Assembly: GCA_009746045.1 (NCBI GenBank)
Contig: RPFO01000333.1
Span: 1,680,314 to 1,744,313, forward strand
Direction of reading: 5' to 3'
Length of the DNA: 64,000 nucleotides
From: Mesostigma viride
Lineage: Eukaryota > Streptophyta > Mesostigmatophyceae > Mesostigmatales > Mesostigmataceae
Shown: positions 21,061 to 31,600 of the stretch, piece after piece
Position numbering within the stretch: the stretch's first letter is position 1
Layout of the letters: each line of letters opens with the position of its first letter
Translations under genes and position numbers: made by a program
The notes under the pieces: model-generated
Seen by the model: the letters and a program-made list of their open reading frames with translations, nothing else
Database searches by the model: none
Told to the model about the DNA's origin: nothing

Positions 21061-24000
21061 GATTACGGAGGTGAGATAGGCATGCAACATAAGGAAAAAC
21101 CCGATAACTGGGAGAATAACCCTGAAGAAATTAATAGTAATCTGACACAGACATCCAAGGATCACGCCAGCGGCACAAGGTACAACTAACTATACATCAC
21201 AAAACTACACGCAGCAACAGCGCTGCCGGCCCACCATGCAGGCCTGGAAGGGATCTAGACCGCATGGGTCGCGACAAAGTCGGCCCGGGTGCGGCGGAAT
21301 AACACATCAGCCACGGTGCGAGTGAGGGCGAGTGACAGACGCTGCCGCCAATACGAGGACCACGTGCGGGCCGACCACGGGGCGGTCTGACCCTCGAGGT
21401 CGAGGCGGTCTTCACGGCGCTGGCAGCACTCGTGGAAAAACTCCGCTGTCTTGGGGCCCATGGCCCCGAACTCCTCAAGGACAAAGGGGATGACCCGGTG
21501 GGGCCCCACATTGCCGTAGGAGGCAAACTTGTCGCGCTCAGCCACAGCGGCAGCAGCGCCGGCATCCACAGCCGCCCGGAGGATGTGGCGACCGGAAAGC
21601 GGCCGAGCCACGGAGACATCGATGAGCAGGTGGCAACCCTGCCCGTCGTAGTCAAGCACGGTAATGTCGGGGCGGTGGTTGGGTGAGTAGAGGGCGGCCC
21701 CATCCGCGTCCTCGCACTTGATGGTGGAGTGGGGAAAGACCGACCGAACCATGGCACACACCACCCGGAGGAGAGCGGTATGGAGATAGAGGAACCAGTT
21801 CTGGTTCTGCTGGCCACCCATGCACGCGATGTAGTGCGTCCCAGTAGTATCCAGAGCAAGCCCGCAGCTGCCGCAGGACGCACCCGCCGTGATGAGAGGT
21901 TGCGGGGCAAAGAGCTGGTGGCGGAGAGCGATGGCGTAAAGGGCCGGAACCAGTGTGAACAAAGGGCTCATGGGGAGGGCGCGCAGGAATGCGGACCCCA
22001 CGCTCCCCTCAAGGGAAACGGAGTGAAGCCAAGCCTTCCCCTGATCGTTCAAGCTCGCATGCAGACCCATCCAGTCGGCACAGTGTAGTATACCCGCGTA
22101 GGTCTTTTGTTGTTTTTCATGAACGCAGGCAGGGAAGACACTAGGACTGACGACAGTGGACACGCCGGGCGTGCCCCGGGGCAGGCGACGGTGGACGGCC
22201 TGAGCGGGGCGGACGAGGTCGCAAGCCTGCTGGATCCCGAGGTAAGAATCCTGCACAGCCTGCACAAAGGGGAAGGGGGATGGGGTGACCAAGTCGGGAA
22301 TGGCGCTGACGGCGCTGGGGACCAACCGGCGGATCTCCGCCCAGGCCTGAGCAACAGAGCCAAGGAAGGCGGCGGGGGCGAGGCGGGCGGCGCGGGTGAG
22401 CCCACACCCGCCCATGCGGCAGGGGAGGGTGGCCAAGCGCATGGAGTGAGCTGGCAGGCTAGGGCCGGGGAGGAGCACCTGCAAGGCGGCCTGAATGCGC
22501 TCGTCATGGCCTTCCGCGGCAAGCCGCACCAAGTGGGGGGGAGCGCCACGGAGCCAGTGAACCACCCGCGGGTGGGCGCAAAACCACAGGAGGAGCCCTT
22601 TGGTCTGGGGGTCCTTGAGGCGCGCCCAAGTCTCGAGGACATGGGTGCGCTGTTCCACGGTGGCCCGGAGCTCCTCTTCGACGTAGTCAGGGTCACCCAC
22701 AGGGACGCCCAGGCACGAGAAACCACGCGCCCGCGCCAATGCCCCCGGGATAGCCGCGGGGAAGCCAGAGCAGTCCCCCTGGGGCGAAAAGACTGCACAC
22801 TTGGGGAGGGTGAGCCGAAGGTTGATGGCCGCCATGGCCACTTCAAGGGCAGCCAGGGCGGCAACCACAGCGTCGGCCGGGCCAAGGGCATGGATATCGT
22901 CCATATAGGCGAGGAGCACGACATCCGGGTGCGCAGCGTGGACACCTTGGAGAGCCTTGTGCAGCGGGGCAGACAGGTAAAAGGGGCCGAGGGGGTCACC
23001 TTGCTGGGTTCCCGTGCGGGAAGCGATGTCGGCGAACGTCCCATCCTCCATGAGGAAGGAGAGTTGAGTGGGTTCGCCGTAGCAGGCTGCTGTCCACGCA
23101 AGAAGGTCAGGGAACGCCTCGCCGACGGCCTCAAAGATGCTAGCCTTGGTGACAGCATTGAACGCATTGTGGCAATCCACCTTCAGCGCCACATGGGTCG
23201 GATGCGTCTCGAGGTAGGCCTGAACTGTGTGCACGATGATGTCGCTGCCCCCTTTGGTGGCGACGCCAAGCTGGGCCGCGACGGACTCCTCAGTATCACT
23301 CCGGTTGGGGCAGAAGTAGGCGCGAAACTCGGGGGCCTTTTGGCGACAAATGACCTTACTCACCAGCTTGCGTAGGACCTCGCCGCAAGCAATGGGACGA
23401 ACGCGGCCAGCAGGCGGGGGGACGTCGTCTTTCAGGAGGGCAATGAGGCGTGCCCCAGCCAGCCAAGGGCGCGCCGCGGGGGCCAGGGACCCCGCGGCCA
23501 AGTCGGCGGCAGCCTCAAAGAGTGCGGTCGCCCCGCCATGGCCCGCCATCACGGAGAGGTGCTCGTAGCGCCAGCCTGAGGGGCCGGTGGAGGAGGCGTT
23601 CGGCAGATCCTTCAGCACAGCCGTGAAGATGTCCAGGTCCAGGACAATAGGCGGGGGCGGGGGGGTGGCCGGGGCGGGCACCGCAAAGGCCGGTTCGTCG
23701 GGGTGAAGGTCGCGCAAAGCCTGCAGGGTCGGGGGAGTGGAGGGAGCCAACGCGGTCAGTTCAAGCTTTTGCATGGCCCGGCTCAATTCACCTACCTTCA
23801 CCAACCGCATGACGTCAGCTTCCACCCGGGCAAAGGAGGCGGCCCCCGACACCCGGGTGGAGGCCGGAGGCTGCAGCGCCCACAGCCCTTCCCAATCCCC
23901 GAGGAGGAACCGCCGGCAGCGAGCGATGACCGCACCCTGTACGCCACGCACGCCCCGCTCCAACGGCGCTAAGAGGAGCCGGGGGGTGACGAGAAACAGC

Positions 24001-24349
24001 TTGTGGCCGAGTTCGTCGAGAGGGTGACTATGCATCCGGGCCAGGGAAAGCAGGGCGCACCGCGTAAACAAGCTCCGGGCGCGGTGAGGGACGTCCGGGA
24101 GCGTCATGCAAGGGTTGCGCGCACAGGCGGCAAAAGGGAGCGTGGCCAGGAATGCCCAGCCTGCCGAGAGGTCCCCCGGATCGCTCGTACCCTGCGATGC
24201 CGGTGGAGGGGCAGGGGCCGACCGAGGGGCCGCCCCGGACCGGGAGGCCGGTGCGGCCGCCGGGCCGCCGGGCAGGCCGTTCTGGGGGGTTTGGCGGCGG
24301 CACTGCCGCTCATGCTGGTACCGCCCGTGGATCGAAAAGAACGTTTTGA
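21061..24349 (-). mobile_element. RLE-type non-LTR retrotransposon, long-ORF copy
   Basis: This minus-strand element has a ~3-kb ORF and about 190 bp of 3' UTR that differs from the neighbouring plus copies. Its 5' side meets a TA tract at 24350-24365, beyond which an inverted (plus-strand) copy begins. The head-to-head arrangement suggests nested or paired insertion. Confidence 0.8.
21255..24321 (-). CDS. Reverse transcriptase with CCHC finger and C-terminal restriction-like endonuclease
   Basis: One uninterrupted minus-strand frame of about 1,020 residues ends at TAG 21255. In order it has an N-terminal Ala/Pro-rich part, RT fingers (GRVRPIACGEVLRKLV), motif A (LKVDCHNAFNAVTK), motif B (RTGTQQGDPLGP), motif C (AYMDDIHAL, at about 22890-22912), and a CX2CX9HX3C finger (CGSCGLALDTTGTHYIAC) at about 21840-21895. 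A PD-(D/E)xK-like nuclease signature follows (RPDITVLD ... HLLIDVSV). This is the architecture of R2/CRE-like site-specific non-LTR elements. The open frame extends further upstream to 24425, but that part is the antisense of the adjacent plus copy, so the true start is unknown. It may still be active. Confidence 0.85.
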
Positions 24350-26867
24350 TATATATATATATATAGAAGCCTCTACCGGGCCGTCGGGCTGGCGCTACGA
24401 GCACTTGGAGGTCCTGGTGGGGCATGGGGGCGAGGACATTCTCTTTGACACCCTCATTGACCTGGCGGCTGGTCGCGTTCCTCCCGCTGCGCGCGAGTGG
24501 TTAGCGGGCGCTCGCCTCCTCGCTCTGCTCAAGGGTATCTTGCCCCCCCCTGAGGGCAAGGTGCGCCCGATCGCCTGCGGTGAGGTGCTCCGCAAGCTCG
24601 TGGCCGGGCAAAGTGATCTGCCGCCAAAAGGCGCCCGAGCTCCGTGCCCTTTTTCTGCCCGCCCCTCGCAGCGGGTGAGACCTCGGTGGTGGCCCAGCTG
24701 GGGGTGACGACTCCAGGCGGGGCGGATATCCTCATCCATTCGGTGCAGGCCTACCTCGAGGCCCACCCCACCCACGCTGTCGTCAAGGTCGACTGCCACA
24801 ACGCGTTCAACAGTCTGTCCCGCGCCAGCATGTTTGCGGCCGTCATGGAGTCCTTCGAGGACTTGTACGCTTGGACAGCCGTGTGCTACGGCCAGCCCGG
24901 CCAACTGGTTCACATCATGGAGGACGGCACTCGCGGCGGCCTGCTGTCGCGGTCGGGCACCCAGCAAGGGGACCCCCTGGGACCCCTGTACTTTGCCGCC
25001 CCCCTCCAGGGTTGCCTCCAAGCGGTCCATGCTGCCCACCCGGCGGTCGCTATTCAGGCCTACTTGGATGATATCTACCTTCTGGGCCCTGTGCCGGACA
25101 CCACCGCGGCTCTGCTGGCACTGCAGACCGCGGTGGCCGACATCAACCTCCAGTTGACCCTGGCCAAGTGCGCGGTGTACTCGCCCCAAGGTGATTGCTC
25201 CGGCTTTCCGCCCCAGCTCTTGGGCCGGGACGAGCGCCTCCATGGGTTGGATGTCCTCGGCGTTCCGGTTGGCGACCCCGCATTTGTCATCGATGCTCTG
25301 CGGGCCGCCCTCGAGGCACGCACTGAGGTACTGCCCTTGATTGCGCGCCTTCATGATTCGCAGACCAAGGGTCTGCTTCTGTGGTTTTGCGCTCACCCTC
25401 GCGTCGTTCACTGGCTCCGGGGCGCTCTTCCGTCTCAGGTCCGGCTGGCCGCCGAGGGCCACGACGAACGCATCCAGTCGGCCTTGGCGCAGCTGGTCCC
25501 GGGCCCCGACCCGGGCGGGAGTCCCGCCACATGCTATTCGCATTGCCTCCCTGCCTGCACGGATGGGTGGCTGCGGTCTGACTCGTGCCGCCCGGCTGGC
25601 CCCAGCAGCATTTTTGGGCTCCGTCGCTCAGTCGTGGGCGGAAAGCTGCCGGCTCCTGCCCCTTTTGGCAACGGCAGCGCCTGACCTCCTGGACCCCAGC
25701 AGCCCTTTGCCCTTCGTCACCGCCATCCAGGAGGCCTATGCTGAGATCCAGCAGGCCTGTTCTCCCGTCCGTGCCGCTCAGGCGGTACAGCGCCACCTCC
25801 CTCGCGGCACTCCCTCGGTCGCCTCCGTTCAATCTCCCGCCGCATTCCCTGCTCGCGTCATCGATAAACACTGGAGAAAACCTACGCGGGTATTCTGCAC
25901 ACGGCTGATTGGATTGCTCTTTTCGCGGACCTCAACGCCCAGGGACGTGCGTGGCTGTTCTCGCTTTCCTTGCGGAGTGTGGGCTCGGCGTACCTTCGCG
26001 CTCTTCCCATGGCCCCCCCATTCGCCTTGGCTCCCAGCCACTACTCGGTGGCCAGCGCTCCGGCACCAGCTATTTGCCCCGCAGCCTCTTGTTCCGGCCG
26101 GGCGGCCTTGTGGTAGCTGTGGGCAGCCGCTGGATCCCACGGGGACTCACTACCTTGCCTGCATGGGGGGCCAACAGAATCAGAATTGGTATTTGTATTT
26201 GCACACTGTCCTCCTGACGGTGGTGCTCGCCATGATTCGGTCGGTTTTCCCCCACGCGAACATCCGGTCCGAGGATGCGGATGGCGCTGCCTTCTATTCC
26301 CCCAACCACCGGCCTGACATCGTGGTGCTGGACTTTGAGGGGGGTGGCCGGCATCTGCTTATTGACGTTTCGGTGGCGCGGCCCTTGGCTCTTAGCCACG
26401 TGGCTGGGGCCTCCCTCACGGCAGGTTACACGGCGGACCGGGCGGAGCGGGCCAAGCTCCTGGCCTACGGCGACGTCGGGCACCATCGTGTGGTGCCCTT
26501 TGTCCTGGAGGAGTTTGGTGCCATGGGGCCCCTGACCTCCGCCTTCTTCAAGGAGTGTTGCCGGCTCCGGGAGGACCGGCTGGACCTGGAGGGCCAGCGG
26601 GCCCCATGGTCGGCGCGGACCTGGACGTCATATTGGCGTCAGCGCTTGTCGGTGGCGCTGACTCGGGCCATGGCTGACATCATGCTCCGCCGTACGCGGG
26701 CTGATTTTGCGGTGCAGCAGGGCTATTAGGTTCCTCCCGTTAGGCGTTTCCATTGGTCTTATCGTAGTATAGAGCTTTGACATGGCTCTGGATATAGGTT
26801 TATAGCTGGGCGTTTGCTTTGGTTTGAGTGATTTCACTCTGCTGTAAGTAATTATATTTTTAATATA
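24350..26867 (+). mobile_element. RLE-type non-LTR retrotransposon, plus copy (5' truncated)
   Basis: The copy starts within RT (STGPSGWRYEH) right after a TA tract ending in AGAAGC at 24370. It runs through RT, CCHC and nuclease to 26729, then a ~135-bp 3' UTR with a hairpin at 26734-26746 and a TA-rich end. The protein differs clearly from the minus copy, so these are separate lineages of one family. Confidence 0.85.
24371..26729 (+). pseudogene. RLE retrotransposon polyprotein, frameshifted
   Basis: Motifs A (VKVDCHNAFNSLSR), B (RSGTQQGDPLGP) and C (AYLDDIYLLG, about 25057-25086) are present. So are the finger CGSCGQPLDPTGTHYLAC and the nuclease RPDIVVLD ... HLLIDVSV. Reading requires frame changes near 24605, 25530, 25880 and 26020. 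It is not translatable as one protein, but the sequence remains close to functional, which suggests recent decay or assembly errors. Confidence 0.8.
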
Positions 26868-27311
26868 TATATTAAAAATATAATTACTTACAGCAGAGTG
26901 AAATCACTCAAACCAAAGCAAACGCCCAGCTATAAACCTATATACAGAGCCATGTCAAAGCTCTATACTACGATAAGACCAATGGAAACGCCTAACGGGA
27001 GGAACCTAATAGCCCTGCTGCACCGCAAAATCAGCCCGCGTACGGCGGAGCATGATGTCCGCCATGGCCCGAGTCAGCGCCACCGACAAGCGCTGACGCC
27101 AATATGACGTCCAGGTCCGCGCCGACCATGGGGCCCGCTGGCCCTCCAGGTCCAGCCGGTCCTCCCGGAGCCGGCAACACTCCTTGAAGAAGGCGGAGGT
27201 CAGGGGCCCCATGGCCCCAAACTCCTCCAGGACAAAGGGCACCACACGATGGTGCCCGACGTCGCCGTAGGCCAGGAGCTTGGCCCGCTCCGCCCGGTCC
27301 GCCGTGTAACC
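26868..27311 (-). mobile_element. inverted duplicate of RLE element 3' end (fold-back arm)
   Basis: This segment is the near-exact reverse complement of 26424-26867 and encodes the same last ~100 residues and 3' UTR. Only scattered differences were noticed, for example at the GGATATAGG/GTATATAGG position. The centre of symmetry lies at about 26868 in a TA-rich palindrome. Beyond 27311 a second copy of the element's TA-rich 3' terminus follows (27312-27330), then GAAGCAG. Confidence 0.85.
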
Positions 27312-27339
27312 TATTTTTAATATATATATAGAAGCAGTC

Positions 27340-27460
27340 ACGTACCTATTAATTAATAGACAACTATATATGCCCTAAATATTACGATTATGCTAAACAA
27401 TACACATTATCAAAATAGCTGTTCTCAAGAAAGTGTACTATTTCTTGGAGAAAAAACGCG
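27340..27460. other. no gene seen
   Basis: Short AT-rich spacer with no recognisable feature. Confidence 0.4.
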
Positions 27461-27800
27461 CAGTTTAGCCTCGCGCATGGCCAACTTGACTCTCGACGCA
27501 TACAACGATCGTACATTCCCCCATGGGTGGAGACCATCCGGGCTAGCTGGGCGTTTGTCCAGGCCCACAAGCCAGCCCCGGTGGGCAAGCGCCCCCCCCC
27601 CCCCCCCCCCCCAGGAAGAAGGGGCGCTTTGCTGAGTAGACTAGTTAGGATTTTCTATATTAGCTTAAGTAGAATTAGCTTGGAGTTAGCTTAGTTCGGT
27701 TTCGCGGCTCCGCCCAGCCCCATCCATCCAGCAAGGAATACATACTACATGATCTCCCAACGGAGTCATGTTATAATTTAATTTAATTTAATTTTAATCC
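27461..27800 (+). mobile_element. LINE ORF2 C-terminal tail and 3' end
   Basis: The plus strand carries the AHKPAPVGK tail with a long C-run (27593-27612), a stop and a 3' UTR. The hairpin CTCCCAACGGAG (27754-27765) and an AATTT-type tail (27775-27796) follow. This gives a complete 3' end for the reverse-transcriptase-bearing LINE family. Confidence 0.7.
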
Positions 27801-28617
27801 GGGCTGGAACAGGCTGCCAATGTATGTCTCAGATCGACAGCTTTGTCAAACTGGCAAACACATACAGGCAGGTGCTTGTGCATGGCACATTGGAACTTCC
27901 CCGATGCCACCCCCCCGAAGGCAGCAAATAATCCCTACCTTGTGAGACAAGAACCCCTCGGAAAGGCATGAAGGGCGGACCAGGGGTTCACAAGCAATCG
28001 CAGATCCCATAAACGCGGGTCCTCCCATGAAGCGTCTCCACAACGCACACCCTGCTCACATCGTCGTGTCCATGGCTGACATGCTTGGCATCCATCCTTG
28101 TACACATGGCATCGCCCAGGGCAAGGTCTACATGGGATTCGCCGTGATGTCGTGCCAAAAGAACGTGAAGCATTTTGGCCTCCACCCTTGCTGCGTCCGC
28201 GTGCCATGCTCATGAACGCCCAGAAACCCCGTAGCTGTCCACTGACCCAACGAGGCTCGCGTCATGACCACTGACACCCCTGTCCGCTGGCGTCATCTTG
28301 GTTTGTGCGCACGACTAGGTCCTCCACCAGGAGAACCGTTGGGGGATACACCGCCTGCTTCGCTGACTGCAGTGTGCAGGGACTGTCAGCCGCATGAGGC
28401 AGCAATCGAGTTTCACAAGGCCCCTCTATTCTTGTATGCCAGACCTGTTAGCAGGACGTACAGCTGCCCGCCTGCGAAGGCAGCATTGCCTGCAATTTGT
28501 CATTATTAGCTGAGATGGCAATATCTGACCAGCAGGCGTCGTCAACGATCCAGAACAGGCTCGCAACAAGAGGTGCCCTTATCTAAAAAAAGGGCGCTGA
28601 TGCCGCGCCCGATTGTA
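27801..28617. other. spacer downstream of XEG113-like gene
   Basis: No coding sequence or repeat was recognised apart from shadow ORFs. The 3' UTR of the minus-strand gene must lie here. Confidence 0.45.
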
Positions 28618-31600
28618 TCACACGCCCGGCCGACGGTCCTCTCGTGGCGACTTGGGTGGGTTGGCTTGCCAGTTGGGTGTCTTGTCCCAGTACATGTCGT
28701 ACCAGATGTGGCCGGGGTGCGCGTGGATGCAGCACCAGATGGAGTTGTAGTGGCGCACCAGCCGCTCAAACTTGACGTTCTTGTCCTGCGCGATGTCACC
28801 AGGGTGGAGTGCACAAGTCAATGCGACAACACACATTCCCAGGCAGTCGTGTAAGTGCAGGTATGCAGGCGTTGCCACAAACAGGGCATCCCAGCGGGCG
28901 GGGGGCGGGGGCGCGGGGGCGGCAAGTGCAATACAATGGCACCCACACCTAGTTAGGTCCTTTGCAGATGGGATAGACTCGGGTAAGGAGTTGGTTTGCG
29001 TGGGCCCCCACCTGCGTGTGGGCGCACGTGGCAGGAAACGCCGCAGAGCAAAGTACCCTCTTCGACAAGAGGTGGGGTGCTTCCCCTTCTACTTGTGCCC
29101 TGTAGACAAATTGGCTGCTGGCGACCGCGACTCCAGAGAAACAAAGCACACGTACCAGTATTCATTATCATATTACCATGGATTGGGTTACTATGGATTG
29201 TGCTAGTATGGATTGTGCCAGTAATGATGGTGCCAGTGATGATGGTGCCAGTGATGATGGTGCTATCATCGGTCATCCAGGTGTTGATATATCTTAGTAT
29301 GCGCACCTCGTCGCTGAAGCCGGCGAAGGCAAACTTGTTCATGGACGTGAATTCAATCACGCGCTTGTTAGAGGCCTCTGCGAAGAACGTCTTCAACTGC
29401 AGGCTCCAACAACGGCCGGGGTGTTACAGGGTGCATGCGTGCAACATGGCATTAGGATAGGCGGCCGCTGCTGGGAGTAGAATACTATATTATAGGGGGG
29501 GGGGGGGGGCTGCGGGCTCAGGCCGGCACACACGACACCCCCAAGAAACACGCCCAATTCATCACCTCAACTAGCAAGGATCATAACGAACTGCGCAGGT
29601 AGAGGGTAAAGTGCATCCCGGCTCTTTCATTCTCGATCGTTCCGACGGGGTCGGGGGGGCCTGCAGGCCCCAGGCAAGTGCGTCAACGAGTAAGCACCTT
29701 TGTGGCGATGCCTAGACCTGGTCGGACATGCCGGGGGACTCGCGCTGAAGCCACAAGCCACAAGCCACAAGCCACAAGCCACAAGCCACAAGCCACGAGC
29801 CACGAGCCACGAGCCACGAGCCACGAGCCACGAGCCACGAGCCACGAGCCACGAGCCACGAGCCACGAGCCACGAGCCACGAGCCACGAGCCACGAGCCA
29901 CGAGCCACGAGCCACGAGCCACGAGCCACGAGCCACGAGCCACGAGCCACGAGCCACGAGCCACGAGCCACGAGCCACGAGCCACGAGCCACGAGCCACA
30001 AGCCACAAGCCACGAGCCACGAGCCACGAGCCACGAGCCACAAGCCACAAGCCACAAGCCACAAGCCACAAGCCACAAGCCACAAGCCACAAGCCACAAG
30101 CCACAAGCCACAAGCCACAAGCCACAAGCCACAAGCCACAAGCCACAAGCCACAAGCCACAAGCCACAAGCCACAAGCCACAAGCCACAAGCCACAAGCC
30201 ACAAGCCACAAGCCACAAGCCACAAGCCACAAGCCACAAGCCACAAGCCACAAGCCACAAGCCACAAGCCACAAGCCACAAGCCACAAGCCACAAGCCAC
30301 AAGCCACAAGCCACAAGCCACAAGCCACAAGCCACAAGCCACAAGCCACAAGCCACAAGCCACAAGCCACAAGCCACAAGCCACAAGCCACAAGCCACAA
30401 GCCACAAGCCACAAGCCACAAGCCACAAGCCACAAGCCACAAGCCACAAGCCACAAGCCACAAGCCACAAGCACCGCTGGGCAGGTCATAGCGGGCCATC
30501 GGGCGGCACAACACCCACACGGTGCTGTCGTGACGGCACACTAGAATTATCGAGCAGACGAGCCGCCACAGGGGGGAAAGCACAGAACCACCCCTCGAGC
30601 AAGGCCTCCCTCCCGCATTACTTTTGTCCTGTGCTGTGTCCTGCTCGTGCCGTGTCCCACACAAGGGTTGGGTGCGGAGCGGACAAGGGGGCCAGAAAGC
30701 ACGACAGGGTACTGGACAGGTGGGGCATTGCCAGCTGGCGTGTGGCCCATCCGATGCCCCACGCTGTCCGCGGACAAGCCTGTGCACAAGTATCATTAAA
30801 TGAACCCTACACATGACACACGCGAACAATTAAACCATATGAGAGTTTTTGTACAACAGCATCGCAGTGTACCAACCAGTACAACACCATCGCCAGCGGC
30901 CGCAGCGAGTGTGTGCCGCCGTTCGCAAGAAGACAGCATCCATCTTGGTACCAACAGCTCGATGCCGCATGGTACCATGTCCGCATGCTTTCTGCGACTA
31001 TATTAACTTGCACATAGACTGCGTCACCTGAGCATCAGTCCTTAGTGTAATGGGAATGGAATGGATGAAACTAGCTAGCTAGCTAGCTCTTATCATAAAA
31101 TTCATCTACACGTAGACTGTGACTATGTGCTGCCCCTTATCTCTCGGTCACACCATCTGGCGGCACAGAGGCCCGTCAGCCACATAGGGCAGATTGCCGC
31201 TGCATGCATGGCACGCATCTCTCCCCTTCCCACCATAATCCTGTCATACCCCACTAGGATGGCAGCAATCATGTCAGACGCCACAAGGGGACATACTCCA
31301 CCACAACCCTGCAAGCATGGGCAGCGAACTCTGCCGCGCGTGCCTAGATACTGCAGTGAGCCGCTCGTGAAGGACTGAGTGGTAGCCATAACACAGCACA
31401 CTACAGTGACCAGAGTGCAGCACGGTACAGTGACTGCGAATGCAACACAGTCGCACAACTTTAGCGTGTATGACACGGTGGCATACTGTTGAGTGCTTTT
31501 CATTTGATTATATGAACTGCACGGCACATGCAATCCGGTGCATTGCCTCACCTGAGTGTCAAACATGCCCGTCCGCATATGCACCGTCTTGTCACCCCCA

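Noticed and set aside
24322-24425. N-terminal extension of the minus-strand RLE ORF (YIYIYIKTFF...)
   Set aside because: This part is the antisense of the TA tract and of the adjacent plus copy, so it is not native to the element's protein.
20446-27341. Inverted copies interpreted as a DNA transposon with terminal inverted repeats
   Set aside because: The inverted segments are coding and 3' UTR parts of RLE non-LTR elements with RT motifs. No transposase was seen.
29627-30829. 400-residue ORF of WLVACGL repeats and its plus-strand counterparts
   Set aside because: This is the translation of the 7-bp satellite in XEG113 intron 10, open in several frames on both strands.
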